A stretch of 64,000 nt of DNA from an uncultured Lachnospiraceae bacterium (GTDB lineage: Bacteria > Bacillota > Clostridia > Lachnospirales > Lachnospiraceae), in the NCBI GenBank assembly GCA_946557105.1, contig CAMNSZ010000004.1, forward strand, positions 62,001 to 126,000, given 5' to 3'. Positions within the stretch are counted from its first letter, which is position 1. Each line of letters starts with the position of its first letter. Both the position numbers and the translations under genes were made by a program. Positions 34,695 to 44,404 of the stretch are shown piece after piece. The notes under the pieces are model-generated. The model was not told the DNA's origin. It saw only the letters and a program-made list of their open reading frames with translations, and did no database searches.

Positions 34695-35138
34695 ATGAAG
34701 AAAAGGTATTTTATAGCCGGGGGAGCAGCATTGCTGTTAGCCGCTGTCGGAGTGATTCTGTTCAATCTGCGCCCCGTGCATTTTAAAGGGAGTAGGACTG
34801 TATGTACCATAGAGGGGCAAACGGCGCAGGTAGAATTTGATGTGACCTTCTATAAACATTTATGGAAAAGTTCAAAGATGAAGGGCACAATGACAGTGAA
34901 TAATAAAGAGTACAGAAGCGTCCGCCCCGATTATTCCGATACGATTTGGTTTGACCCTGTGCCGGTAAATAAACCGTTTGAGAATTATATTATGTTTTTC
35001 AAGCAGGAGGATGACCTTGAGCGCTTTAATTATGTCTTAAGAGACGGCGACGAAAGTTGTATTTATTTTGGCCCTGCGGCCACGGCAGGCGAGGCGGAGA
35101 ATATATTGGAAAGCATAATAAATATACCCAAAAAATAA
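34695..35138 (+). CDS. Small membrane-anchored or secreted protein
   Basis: The 147-residue product has a classic signal or anchor sequence at the N-terminus (KKRYFIAGGAALLLAAVGVI, about residues 2-22), then a 120-residue extracytoplasmic beta-rich domain (TIEGQTAQVEFDVTFYKH, then MTVNNKEYRSVRPDYSD). There is no lipobox Cys. I do not recognise the family. GGGAGAG precedes the ATG. It follows the GTPase gene by 37 bases and could be co-transcribed, though no functional link is evident. Confidence 0.7.
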   Translation: MKKRYFIAGGAALLLAAVGVILFNLRPVHFKGSRTVCTIEGQTAQVEFDVTFYKHLWKSSKMKGTMTVNNKEYRSVRPDYSDTIWFDPVPVNKPFENYIMFFKQEDDLERFNYVLRDGDESCIYFGPAATAGEAENILESIINIPKK

Positions 35139-35205
35139 ATATATAAATCTAATAAATCGGAGCTTGATTTGTACAATAAAAACAGGTATTTAGCAAGATA
35201 AGACA

Positions 35206-35234
35206 TTGAATAGTCAAGGGTTTTGTTATAAAAT
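35206..35234 (+). promoter_or_regulatory. Promoter of the GH3 gene
   Basis: TTGAAT at 35206-35211 and TAAAAT at 35229-35234 are separated by 17 bases, 52 bases ahead of the GH3 start. No cre-like operator is obvious in the immediate vicinity. Confidence 0.6.
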
Positions 35235-35285
35235 AGAAGGGTGTACGAAGGGTATACTACAAGGGCAAGTGGAGGATAATGCTAG

Positions 35286-37436
35286 ATGGAAATCGTAAAA
35301 AACGAGCAAAAAGTAAACGAGTACAGAGAGCGCGCAAAAGAGCTTGTGGCACAGATGACTCTGGAGGAGAAGGTGGGACAGACTTTAAACTGGGCGCCTG
35401 CAATCGAACGGTTGGGAATCAAGGCGTATAACTGGTGGAACGAAGCGCTCCACGGGGTGGCAAGAGCCGGCGTTGCGACCGTATTTCCCCAATCTATCGG
35501 CTTGGCGGCAACCTTTGACGAGGATTTTGTGGAAAAGGTTGCGGATGCCATATCTACGGAAGGACGTGCAAAATTTAATATGCAGCAGGCGAAGGAGGAC
35601 ACGGACATTTATAAGGGTCTGACCTTCTGGTCTCCCAATGTAAATATCTTTCGCGATCCAAGATGGGGACGCGGTCATGAGACCTTTGGCGAGGACCCGT
35701 ACCTGACTTCCCGTCTGGGCGTAAGATTTGTAGAAGGTCTTCAGGGTCATGATGAGAATTATTTAAAATCTGCGGCATGCGCAAAGCATTTTGCCGTACA
35801 TAGCGGACCAGAGGATATCCGCCATAGCTTTGACGCGGTGGCGACAAAGCAGGATATGTATGAAACTTATCTTCCGGCGTTTAAGGCATGCGTTCAGGAA
35901 GCGGGAGTGGAGGCTGTTATGGGCGCATATAACCGTACCAACGGCGAGCCCTGCTGCGGAAGCAAGACGCTGCTGAAGGATACCTTGAGGGATGAATGGG
36001 GCTTTAAGGGTCATGTGGTAAGCGATTGTTGGGCAATCAAGGATTTCCATGAGGGGCATCATGTAACGGATACTCCGGTAGAATCCGTATCTATGGCTAT
36101 GAATAACGGCTGCGATTTGAACTGTGGCAATTTGTTCCGCTACTTAAAGCAGGCAGTGGAAGAGGGCAAGGTGGAGGAGAGCCGTTTGGATGAGGCTCTT
36201 GTAAATCTGTTTACTACAAGGATGAAGCTTGGCGTGTTTGATGAGAAGAAGGAGAATCCCTTTGACAAGATTCCTTATTCCGTAGTGGACAGCGCTCCCA
36301 TGCAGGCACTGAACAGGGAAGCGGCGCAGAAGTGTGTTGTCCTGCTGAAGAATGACAACAATACCCTTCCTTTGGATAAGAGTAAATTAAAGACGGTAGG
36401 TGTAATCGGACCCAATGCGAATAACAGAAGAGCCTTGGTAGGTAACTATGAGGGTACGGCATCCAGATACTGGACCGTATTGGAAGGCATACAGGATTAT
36501 CTGGGAGACGACGTGCGCGTGATGGCTTCCGAGGGCTGCCATCTGTGCCATCCCAAGTCTCAGCATCTTGCCGTGGAGGATGATCGTCTCTCCGAGGTGA
36601 AGGGAGTGTGTGACGAGAGCGATGTGATTATTGCCGTTATGGGGCTGGATTCCGGACTTGAGGGTGAAGAAGGAGACGAGGGTAACGAGTTTGCAAGCGG
36701 CGATAAGCCCAACCTCAACCTGCCCGGATTGCAGCAGCATGTTCTGGAGACCATTTATGCAAGCGGTAAGCCCGTTGTTTTGGTTTTGCTCTCAGGAAGC
36801 GCTTTGGCTGTAAATTGGGCCGACGAGCATATTCCCGCAATTATTCAGGGCTGGTATCCCGGGGCGCAGGGCGGCAAGGCAATTGCGGATATTATTTTCG
36901 GCGAAAGGAATCCTGAGGGAAAGCTGCCGGTTACTTTTTACCGTTCCACAGACGAGCTGCCGGAGTTTACCGATTACAGCATGAAGGGAAGAACCTATCG
37001 CTATATGCAGAGTGAAGCCTTATATCCGTTTGGCTACGGGCTTTCTTATACCACCTTTGCATACAGTAATGTTTCCGTAAGCGGCAGCGAGGTAGGAGAG
37101 GACGGCGTTGACGTGACTGCAACGGTTACTAATACCGGTAAGCTTGCCGGCGGCGAGACTGTTCAGGTTTATGTTAAGGTTTGCAAGGCCAATACTCCCA
37201 ACGCACAGCTTAAGGGGATTCGCAAGCTTCATCTGAAGGAGGGAGAGAGCGCGCAGGTATCTCTGCATCTGCCCAAGGAGGCGTTTGGCCTCTATGACGA
37301 AAACGGCGTGCTTCAGATTGCCGAGGGTGATGTTAAAGTGTATGTCGGAGGTCAGGCACCCGATGGCAGGAGCGAGAAGCTGACGGGAAGCAAGGTGGCG
37401 GAGTTTACTCTTAGTGTTCCGAAGAGTTTATCATAA
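35286..37436 (+). CDS. Glycoside hydrolase family 3, beta-xylosidase type
   Basis: This 716-residue enzyme has the three-part GH3 layout: TIM-barrel, alpha/beta sandwich with the GEEGDEGNEF segment, and a C-terminal fibronectin-like domain (FGYGLSYTTFAYSNV onward). The start ALHGVARAGVATVFPQSIGL is the form seen in xylan-acting GH3 beta-xylosidases rather than BglX glucosidases. The nucleophile Asp is in GHVVSDCWAIKDFH near residue 246. There is no signal peptide, so it acts on imported oligosaccharides. The neighbouring GH67 alpha-glucuronidase supports a xylo-oligosaccharide substrate. It appears to be transcribed alone, followed by a possible structured RNA and a terminator. Confidence 0.93.
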   Translation: MEIVKNEQKVNEYRERAKELVAQMTLEEKVGQTLNWAPAIERLGIKAYNWWNEALHGVARAGVATVFPQSIGLAATFDEDFVEKVADAISTEGRAKFNMQQAKEDTDIYKGLTFWSPNVNIFRDPRWGRGHETFGEDPYLTSRLGVRFVEGLQGHDENYLKSAACAKHFAVHSGPEDIRHSFDAVATKQDMYETYLPAFKACVQEAGVEAVMGAYNRTNGEPCCGSKTLLKDTLRDEWGFKGHVVSDCWAIKDFHEGHHVTDTPVESVSMAMNNGCDLNCGNLFRYLKQAVEEGKVEESRLDEALVNLFTTRMKLGVFDEKKENPFDKIPYSVVDSAPMQALNREAAQKCVVLLKNDNNTLPLDKSKLKTVGVIGPNANNRRALVGNYEGTASRYWTVLEGIQDYLGDDVRVMASEGCHLCHPKSQHLAVEDDRLSEVKGVCDESDVIIAVMGLDSGLEGEEGDEGNEFASGDKPNLNLPGLQQHVLETIYASGKPVVLVLLSGSALAVNWADEHIPAIIQGWYPGAQGGKAIADIIFGERNPEGKLPVTFYRSTDELPEFTDYSMKGRTYRYMQSEALYPFGYGLSYTTFAYSNVSVSGSEVGEDGVDVTATVTNTGKLAGGETVQVYVKVCKANTPNAQLKGIRKLHLKEGESAQVSLHLPKEAFGLYDENGVLQIAEGDVKVYVGGQAPDGRSEKLTGSKVAEFTLSVPKSLS

Positions 37437-37466
37437 TATAAATATATAAATAATTACGACTGAATC

Positions 37467-37620
37467 CGACAAAAAGTCATTATATTACCGGCTGTAATTA
37501 AATTTTTTAATAATTGAGAGAGGTGGCTAGTGTGACGGAGCCACAAATTTGAAGCGCAGAGCCGAATCTGATATTTTTAAATAGAGTCTCAGATGTCATA
37601 TTAACTACCTCTTTTGTCGG
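37467..37620 (+). ncRNA. Possible structured RNA element between GH3 and GH67
   Basis: CCGACAAAAAG at 37467-37477 pairs with CTTTTGTCGG at 37611-37620 across 130 bases. Inside, AGAGGT (37519-37524) pairs with ACCTCT (37607-37612), GTGGCT (37523-37528) with AGCCAC (37539-37544), and ATCTGA (37566-37571) with TCAGAT (37589-37594). The stems are largely nested; the second and third share two bases and cannot both be complete. The result is a multi-branch fold closed by a long outer stem, like a riboswitch or small RNA. It matches no family I can recall. Confidence 0.4.
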
Positions 37621-37643
37621 CGGACAGACTAAGCAGCATATGC

Positions 37644-37669
37644 GCGCATCCGTATCGGGTGCGCCTTTT
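37644..37669 (+). terminator. Terminator following the structured element
   Basis: GCGCATCC at 37644-37651 pairs with GGGTGCGC at 37657-37664, including one G-T pair, followed by CTTTTC. It lies 24 bases after the structured element and well before GH67, so it may end the GH3 transcript or form the switch for GH67. Confidence 0.55.
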
Positions 37670-37813
37670 CATTATAGGGGAATTTTGCTTTTGCGGATGA
37701 TATTCTGCTATATTTTTGGAAATGGGAATCGGTATCATAGAACAATTTAAGTGATGTTACAATAAATGCAGGAAAGGCAACAGATTACTACTTGTAGAAA
37801 GGCAGGATGCGTG

Positions 37814-39850
37814 ATGGCGCGGGAGAAGAGATGGACGCAGCTTTGGCTGCAATACAAGCCCAGAAGGGACTGCGGGAATGCCGCTTATTTTGGCAGGGTG
37901 GTTATACGAGGCTTTGATAGAGACAACGCAGTGGTAAAAAATGCGTTGGCAGAGCTTCAAAAAGGTATCGGAGGTATGCTGGGTGCACAATTGACCGAGG
38001 AAGAGAGGACGGCGGCCTTGGCGAAGGGGAGTGAACCGCCGGTGCAGATGCAGGGAATTTTGCTTCAAAGGAGTCAGGCAGGGGAAATAAGAGAGGAGGG
38101 CTACCGCATAGAAGAGGCAAATGGGCTTCTTACTTTAAGCGCCGTTGACGAAAACGGACTTCTCTACGGTATATTTCATATTCTGCGTGTCGTTGCAACG
38201 GAAGGCTCTCTGACCGGCATTTCGGTATTGGTAAATCCCGACAATCCGCTTAGGATGTACAATCATTGGGATAATATGGACGGCAGTATAGAGAGGGGAT
38301 ATTCCGGCAGGTCCTTTTTCTTTGAGGACAATCAGATAACAGTGGATGAACGGATCGTGGACTATGCCAGAATGGCGGCGAGCATCGGTATAAACGGGGT
38401 GGTGATAAATAATGTGAACGTTAAGAATGCGGCTACATATCTTATCACGGATCGTTACTTTGATAAGGCGGCAAGGCTGGCGGAGATTTTTGCAGGCTAC
38501 GGTATAAAATTTTTCCTGAGCCTCAATTTTGCCGCGCCTATCGAGCTGGGCGGACCGGACAGCGCTGACCCTTTAGAGCCCAGCGTTATTGAGTGGTGGA
38601 AGGGTAAGATGAAGGAGGTATTTAACAGGATACCAAATTTGGGAGGCTTTTTGGTAAAGGCGGATTCCGAGGGCAGACCCGGTCCCTTCACCTATGGCAG
38701 GACACAGGCGGACGGCGCCAATATGCTTGCCGATATTGTAAAGCCCTACGGCGGCATTATTATCTGGCGCTGCTTCGTATATAATTGTACGCAGGATTGG
38801 AGGGATTACAAAACCGATCGCGCAAGGGCAGGTTATGATAATTTTATCCAAATGGATGGCGATTATCACGACAACGTGATTTTGCAGATTAAGAACGGAC
38901 CTATGGATTTCCAGATCAGGGAACCGGTTTCCCCTCTTTTAGGAGGATTGAAAAAGACCAACCAGATGCTGGAGGTGCAGGTGGCGCAGGAATACACAGG
39001 TCATCAGATTGACGTGTGTTATCTTATTCCCATGTTTAAGGAGGTGCTTGATTACCGCACCTATTGCGCTCCTGAAAGGGATACTGTTGCAGACGTGATT
39101 AGCGGCAGAACCATGGGCAACAAATATGCAGGGATTGCGGCGGTTTGCAACACCGGCGATGATGAGAATTGGACGGGAAGCGATTTGGCGGCGGCAAATT
39201 TCTATGGTTTTGGAAGGCTTGCGTTCTCCATGTCATTGACGGCAAAGGACATAGCTCAGGAGTGGATTTGTATGAGCTTTTCTACTGACAGGCAGGTGGT
39301 GGAGACTATAACGGGGATACTTCTTACCTCCAGAGAAACTTATGAAAAATATACCAGCCCGCTTGGCATCGGTTGGATGGTAACGCCTCATGAGCATTAT
39401 GGCTGTAGCGTGGACGGCTACGAATATTCCTGTTGGGGAACTTATCACAGGGCGGATCATCTGGGAATCGGCGTGGACAGATCTGATAAAGGAACGGGCT
39501 ATGCGGAACAGTATTATGAGCCCAACGCTTCCATGTATAATAGCATAGACAGTTGTCCGGAGGAGCTGTTGCTTTTCTTTCACCATGTGCCCTACAATCA
39601 TATGTTAAGAACCGGCAAAACCTTGATCCAGCATATCTATGACAGCCACTTTGAGGGTGTGGAGGAGGTTGAAGGGATGATTGCCGACTGGAACAGTATT
39701 GAGGGAAAGGTACCCGAAGATACCTCCAGGGGGGTGAGGGAACGTTTTGACAGGCAGCTTTACAATGCCAGAGAATGGAGAGATCAGGTGAATTCCTATT
39801 TTTATCGCAAGAGCGGAATTGCGGACGAAAAGGGAAGAGTTATCTATTAA
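37814..39850 (+). CDS. aguA: GH67 alpha-glucuronidase
   Basis: The 678-residue enzyme removes 4-O-methylglucuronic acid from the ends of aldouronic acids released from glucuronoxylan. Recognised are the N-terminal domain ending GLLYGIFHILRVVATEG, then the barrel signature VNPDNPLRMYNHWDNMDGSI with RGYSGRSFFF, and late HHVPYNHMLRTGKTLIQHIY. The start at ATG 37814 (MAREKRWTQLW) fits the family; the longer frame adds 16 residues. It has no signal peptide and is cytoplasmic, as in other Firmicutes that import aldouronic acids. The GH2 gene follows in 15 bases with a strong ribosome binding site, so the two are co-transcribed. Confidence 0.95.
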   Translation: MAREKRWTQLWLQYKPRRDCGNAAYFGRVVIRGFDRDNAVVKNALAELQKGIGGMLGAQLTEEERTAALAKGSEPPVQMQGILLQRSQAGEIREEGYRIEEANGLLTLSAVDENGLLYGIFHILRVVATEGSLTGISVLVNPDNPLRMYNHWDNMDGSIERGYSGRSFFFEDNQITVDERIVDYARMAASIGINGVVINNVNVKNAATYLITDRYFDKAARLAEIFAGYGIKFFLSLNFAAPIELGGPDSADPLEPSVIEWWKGKMKEVFNRIPNLGGFLVKADSEGRPGPFTYGRTQADGANMLADIVKPYGGIIIWRCFVYNCTQDWRDYKTDRARAGYDNFIQMDGDYHDNVILQIKNGPMDFQIREPVSPLLGGLKKTNQMLEVQVAQEYTGHQIDVCYLIPMFKEVLDYRTYCAPERDTVADVISGRTMGNKYAGIAAVCNTGDDENWTGSDLAAANFYGFGRLAFSMSLTAKDIAQEWICMSFSTDRQVVETITGILLTSRETYEKYTSPLGIGWMVTPHEHYGCSVDGYEYSCWGTYHRADHLGIGVDRSDKGTGYAEQYYEPNASMYNSIDSCPEELLLFFHHVPYNHMLRTGKTLIQHIYDSHFEGVEEVEGMIADWNSIEGKVPEDTSRGVRERFDRQLYNAREWRDQVNSYFYRKSGIADEKGRVIY

Positions 39851-39864
39851 CAGGAGGATTTGTT

Positions 39865-42800
39865 ATGCAGACGATTTCGCTTTTTACGGATGGATGGACC
39901 TTTTTAAAGACTAAGCTTGAAGCCACATGGGAGGAGATGGAGGCGCGAAAAGGTGAGTTTAAGCCTGTTGAGCTTCCCCATGACTGGCTGATTTATAATA
40001 CCTTGGATTTGTACGAAAACAGCTGCGGATGGTATTGCAAGGAGATGAAGCTAAGTGAAGCGTTGGGAGAGGAACGCCTGCAGCTGCGTTTTGACGGCGT
40101 CTATATGGATTCCACCCTTTATGTGAACGGGCGGAAGGTAGGCGATTGGAAGTATGGATATTCCACCTTCGATATGGATATAACGGACTTTTTGCATAAG
40201 GGGCAGAATGAATTAATGGTGCAGGTACGTTTTCAGTCGCCCAACAGTCGTTGGTATTCGGGAGCGGGAATTTATCGTAATGTGTGGTTAAAAACCTGCG
40301 GGAGAGTGTATCTGCCCTTTGACGGAACTTATGTTTCCATAAAGCCCTGTGAAAATCAGCCGAAGGACAGCGGCGCGGTATTCGTTTCGGAAAGCTTAGG
40401 GAGGAGTTTCCTGCTTGAGATACAGACAGAGGTCGCAGGCGGCTTTTCAAAGAATACATGCTGCCGTTATACTTTGTGGAAGGCTGGCGCGATGGTGCGG
40501 GATTTGGGCTGCCAGTACTGTACCGAGGAGGCGGGAAGATGCTGCGGCGAGCTGCCCAATCTTGCAAATGAGGCCGCTGTGGCGGGGAGCGTCACAAAGC
40601 TTTCCCTAAGCGCCGTCATTGAAAAGCCGAAGCTTTGGGAGCTTGAAAGCCCGGAGTGCTATGAGCTGGTGGTGGAGCTGTTTGACCAGACCATGTTGGA
40701 CAGACAGGAGATAACCATCGGATTCAGGACCATGGAATTTGACCCTGACCGGGGCTTTTTCCTGAACGGTAAAAGAGTGAAGGTGCATGGCGTCTGCGAG
40801 CATCATGATTTCGGCTGTCTGGGCGCAGCATACAGTCAGGCGGCAATGGAGCGTAAATTCCGTATCTTGAGAAAAATGGGAGTAAACGCCATTCGCACCA
40901 GCCATAACATGCCGGCGCCGGAGCTTATGGAGCTGGCTGACAAAATGGGCTTTTTGGTGATGAATGAAGCGTTTGACATGTGGGAGCGCTGCAAGACTCC
41001 TTATGATTACGGAAGGTTTTTCAAGGAATGGGCAAAGAGGGATGTGGCAAGCTGGATTCGCCGTGACCGCAACCATCCCAGCCTGTTTTTGTGGTCCATC
41101 GGAAACGAGATTTACGATACTCATGCAGACGAGCACGGACAGGAAATTACAAAAAGACTGATAGGGTATGTGCGGGCCAATGATCCGGAGCAAAATGCTC
41201 CCATTACCATCGGTTCTAATTATATGCCGTGGGAGAATGCAAGGAAATGCGCCGATATTGTAAAATTTGCGGGCTATAATTATGCCGAAAAATATTATGT
41301 CTGGCATCACAGGGAGCATCCTGATTGGATTATTTTCGGCAGTGAGACGGCTTCCATAGTACAGAGCAGGGGGATATATCATTTTCCGCTTGCCCAGTCC
41401 ATTCTGGCGGATGAGGACGAGCAATGCTCCGCGCTGGGGAATTCCTCTACCAGCTGGGGAGCGAGGAGCCTTGAACAATGTATTACGGACGACAGGGACG
41501 CAGACTTTGCTTTTGGGCAGTTTTTGTGGACAGGATTTGACTATATAGGGGAGCCGACTCCTTATCACACCAAAAATTCTTATTTTGGTCAGATAGATAC
41601 GGCAGGCTTTCCCAAGGACGCATACTATATTTTTAAGGCGGAATGGACCGATGTGGAGAAGGAGCCCATGGTGCATGTTTTTCCTTATTGGGATTTTAAC
41701 GAAGGGCAGCTTATTGACGTGCGTGCATGTACCAATGCGCCGTATGTGGAGCTTTTTGTCAACGGAAGGTCTATGGGAAGGCAGAAGATAGACCATGCCC
41801 ATGGAAAGAGGCTTTTGGGAGACTGGCGGGTTGCCTATGAGCCGGGAACCATTACGGCGGTGGCATATGATGCTGAGGGGAAGGAGGTGGCAAGAAAGTC
41901 GCGTCGTTCCTTCAAGGACAGCAGCAGGCTCCTTGTGACGGCAGATAAGCCTGTTCTTAGGGCAGACAAAAGGGATTTGTGTTTTGTCACTATTCAGACG
42001 CTGGACGAGGAGGGAAATCCCGTAGAAAATGCCGTCGATTATGTAAATGTGAGCGTAAAGGGCGCGGGAAGGCTGCTTGGACTGGATAACGGAGACAGCA
42101 CGGATTATGATCCTTACAAGGGAACAAGACGCAAGCTGTTTTCGGGGAAGCTGCTTGCGGTAATCGGAGCTGCCCATGAGGCGGGTGAAATAGAGGTGAC
42201 GGTAAGCGCAGAGCACATGCCGTCCGAAAAGCTGATATTGACCACGGTTGAGGCAGGAGCCTTGCAGGACTCGTTTTTAGATAACTGTATGCGGCATACA
42301 GATACCAAGAATGAGTTAGCCGAAGCCTGCGGGGAGAAAACTGCCGGATGTGAGAGAAGAGAAACGACGGGTGTGATTCCGGTGCGTAAGGTTGAGCTGT
42401 CGGCTCCGGAAGGGCTTTTGATTACTCCCAACAAAAGAAAGCTGCTTATTCATGCGTCTATTTATCCAAAGGACGCTTCCTGCAAGGAGCTTGTGTGGAG
42501 GGTAGTAAACGACAGTGGAATAGACGTAGGCTTTGCAGGGGTGGAAGAGATTGAAAATACAGGCAATCGCCATACGGCAATAATAACGGCGTCAGGCGAC
42601 GGCGCCTTTCGTGTCCGCTGTATGTCGGGGAGAGCCAAAGAGCGCGTGACGGTCATTTCCCAGATAGAGTGCAGCGCGCAGGGGTTGGGGCAGGCATTTT
42701 TGAACCCTTATACTCTCATAAGCGCAGGGCTTTATACGGATACTGTGGGGGAAATAGGGAACGGCAATGAAAAGGGAATTGCCACGGCAAGAGATGGGGT

Positions 42801-43473
42801 AAGCGGCGTGATATTTGAGAATGTGGATTTTGGCGAATACGGCTCTGACGAAATCACAATGCCCATATTTGCCCTATCGTCCGACGAATACCCTATAGAA
42901 ATCTGGTTGGGCAGACCTTATGCCGACAAAAGCCGACTGTTAGACACGGTAATTTATCAAAAGCCCTCAAAATGGAATACCTATCAGGAGGAGACATGGA
43001 AGCTTCCCGAGCGCATCAAGGGAGTTGCCGTCATTTCCTTTATATTGAGGGCTAAGGCGCATATCAAGGGCTTTAGCTTCCGATATTTTGAGAAGGCGTT
43101 CGGAAAGCTGTACGCGTCTGAAGCGACAAGGCTTTACGGGGACAGCTTTCAGAGGAACGGCAACAGGGTGGAGAATATAGGAAACAATGTTACCCTTGTG
43201 TATGAAAATATGGATTTTGGTTTGGAAGGAGCGGATAAAATATTAATCTGCGGTCGCACGCCTCTTGCAGGGAATACCATTCATATTCATTTTACGCCCG
43301 AAGGCGGAGAGACAAAAAACAGAATGGTGGAATTTAGAGGCGGGCCAAGCGGTGAATATACCGAGCAGAGTTTTGCCTTTGAGACGCTGCAGGGGAAGGG
43401 AAGGCTGGAGTTTATTTTCCTTCCGGGGAGTCGTTTTGATATGGAATATTTTCTGTTTCAAGCCGGTAACTAG
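39865..43473 (+). CDS. Glycoside hydrolase family 2 with tandem C-terminal CBM6-like modules
   Basis: The 1202-residue protein starts at ATG 39865, directly after AGGAGG. The GH2 core comprises a sugar-binding domain (VELPHDWLIYN), an Ig-like domain and a barrel with acid/base Glu in LWSIGNEIYDT near residue 413 and nucleophile Glu in IIFGSETAS near 491. A DUF4982-like and an Ig-like domain follow. Beyond residue 970 two related jelly-roll modules appear, marked by VIFENVDFGEYGSDEI near 980 and LVYENMDFGLEGADKI near 1112. There is no signal peptide. Beta-galactosidase is the usual annotation, but next to GH67 a hemicellulose side chain is more likely. The end overlaps the convergent AraC gene by 62 bases. 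Confidence 0.9.
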   Translation: MQTISLFTDGWTFLKTKLEATWEEMEARKGEFKPVELPHDWLIYNTLDLYENSCGWYCKEMKLSEALGEERLQLRFDGVYMDSTLYVNGRKVGDWKYGYSTFDMDITDFLHKGQNELMVQVRFQSPNSRWYSGAGIYRNVWLKTCGRVYLPFDGTYVSIKPCENQPKDSGAVFVSESLGRSFLLEIQTEVAGGFSKNTCCRYTLWKAGAMVRDLGCQYCTEEAGRCCGELPNLANEAAVAGSVTKLSLSAVIEKPKLWELESPECYELVVELFDQTMLDRQEITIGFRTMEFDPDRGFFLNGKRVKVHGVCEHHDFGCLGAAYSQAAMERKFRILRKMGVNAIRTSHNMPAPELMELADKMGFLVMNEAFDMWERCKTPYDYGRFFKEWAKRDVASWIRRDRNHPSLFLWSIGNEIYDTHADEHGQEITKRLIGYVRANDPEQNAPITIGSNYMPWENARKCADIVKFAGYNYAEKYYVWHHREHPDWIIFGSETASIVQSRGIYHFPLAQSILADEDEQCSALGNSSTSWGARSLEQCITDDRDADFAFGQFLWTGFDYIGEPTPYHTKNSYFGQIDTAGFPKDAYYIFKAEWTDVEKEPMVHVFPYWDFNEGQLIDVRACTNAPYVELFVNGRSMGRQKIDHAHGKRLLGDWRVAYEPGTITAVAYDAEGKEVARKSRRSFKDSSRLLVTADKPVLRADKRDLCFVTIQTLDEEGNPVENAVDYVNVSVKGAGRLLGLDNGDSTDYDPYKGTRRKLFSGKLLAVIGAAHEAGEIEVTVSAEHMPSEKLILTTVEAGALQDSFLDNCMRHTDTKNELAEACGEKTAGCERRETTGVIPVRKVELSAPEGLLITPNKRKLLIHASIYPKDASCKELVWRVVNDSGIDVGFAGVEEIENTGNRHTAIITASGDGAFRVRCMSGRAKERVTVISQIECSAQGLGQAFLNPYTLISAGLYTDTVGEIGNGNEKGIATARDGVSGVIFENVDFGEYGSDEITMPIFALSSDEYPIEIWLGRPYADKSRLLDTVIYQKPSKWNTYQEETWKLPERIKGVAVISFILRAKAHIKGFSFRYFEKAFGKLYASEATRLYGDSFQRNGNRVENIGNNVTLVYENMDFGLEGADKILICGRTPLAGNTIHIHFTPEGGETKNRMVEFRGGPSGEYTEQSFAFETLQGKGRLEFIFLPGSRFDMEYFLFQAGN

Positions 43474-44404
43474 CATCCGGTGAAAAAGGAGAAAGCTGAG
43501 AAATGTACAATCTGCGATATTTGGAGGGAGTGCATTTCTTCAGCTTTTTAAACATTCTGTTAAAGGTGGAAAGGCTGGAGAAGCCGGACTGCAGCGCAAC
43601 CTCCGTGATAGAAATATCAGAGCGCAGCAAGAGAGCCTCTGCCGCCTTAATTCTGCGGAAGCAGAGATACTCATAAAAATTTTGTCCGGAATACTGCTTA
43701 AACAATCGGGAAAAATGAAATTTGGAAAAGCCTGCTATGGCGGCGACCTGCTCCAAAGTAACGTCCTCCGCATAATGTTCGTCCAGATAGTTAAACACGG
43801 TATTGAACTTATCTAAAAGATATTTCTGTTTGTCCGAGCTGAAGGAGAGAGGGGTAAAGCTATTCTCCTGCGAAATACGGTAATTTCCGTAGACGAAAAA
43901 GAACATGATCAGCTTGGAGTATAGCGGAAATTCCCGAAGGCTTTCCCCGCTGCAATAGTCCTTAAGCAAATCGGTAATCAGGGATGCCTCCTGCCTGTAA
44001 ATAGGCTCGCAGGTGCTCTGATTGATAAGCACGGGCTGCGACAGATAGGTGGAAATATAAGAAAATCCCCTGATTTTTGACAGGATGGAAAAGTCAAACA
44101 GGTAAATGAGACGCAAACCTTTTTCGGGAGCGATAAGCTGGTGGGGTTCTCCGGGAGGAACCAGAAAAATATCGCCGGGAGAAAGAATATGCTTAATTTC
44201 GTCTATCACAACGGTGTAGGTGTTTTCAAGAGGAATTATTATCTCAATATCGGGATGCCAGTGGGTAGTATAGGCAGTGGGTTCGTCATTCAGCCAGAAT
44301 CGAATGGTCGAGCTGGAGATATAATTTTCCGTGCCCTGCAGATGCTTGAATTTATTTAAAAGAGCGTTATCAATTTTAAAAAGAGAATTATCCATATTTT
44401 TCAA
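43412..44404 (-). CDS. AraC-family regulator with cupin sensor
   Basis: The 330-residue protein has an N-terminal cupin-like sugar-sensing domain (WHPDIEIIIPLENTYTVVID, then LSPGDIFLVPPGEPHQLIAP) and a C-terminal double HTH (VTLEQVAAIAGFSKFHFSRL, then VALQSGFSSLSTFNRMFKK). The start is taken as TTG 44404, with AAAGGA ten bases ahead on the minus strand; an ATG three codons later is possible. It faces the GH2 gene and overlaps its end by 62 bases, so high expression of one could interfere with the other. It probably senses a xylan-derived sugar and controls the GH3/GH67/GH2 genes. Target and ligand are inferences from location. Confidence 0.93.
   Translation of the reverse strand: MKNMDNSLFKIDNALLNKFKHLQGTENYISSSTIRFWLNDEPTAYTTHWHPDIEIIIPLENTYTVVIDEIKHILSPGDIFLVPPGEPHQLIAPEKGLRLIYLFDFSILSKIRGFSYISTYLSQPVLINQSTCEPIYRQEASLITDLLKDYCSGESLREFPLYSKLIMFFFVYGNYRISQENSFTPLSFSSDKQKYLLDKFNTVFNYLDEHYAEDVTLEQVAAIAGFSKFHFSRLFKQYSGQNFYEYLCFRRIKAAEALLLRSDISITEVALQSGFSSLSTFNRMFKKLKKCTPSKYRRLYISQLSPFSPDASYRLETENIPYQNDSPEGK

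Noticed and set aside
40606..42216. 536-codon open frame on the minus strand
   Set aside because: It lies entirely within the GH2 gene on the opposite strand, has no ribosome binding site or recognisable domain, and its composition is that of an antisense shadow.
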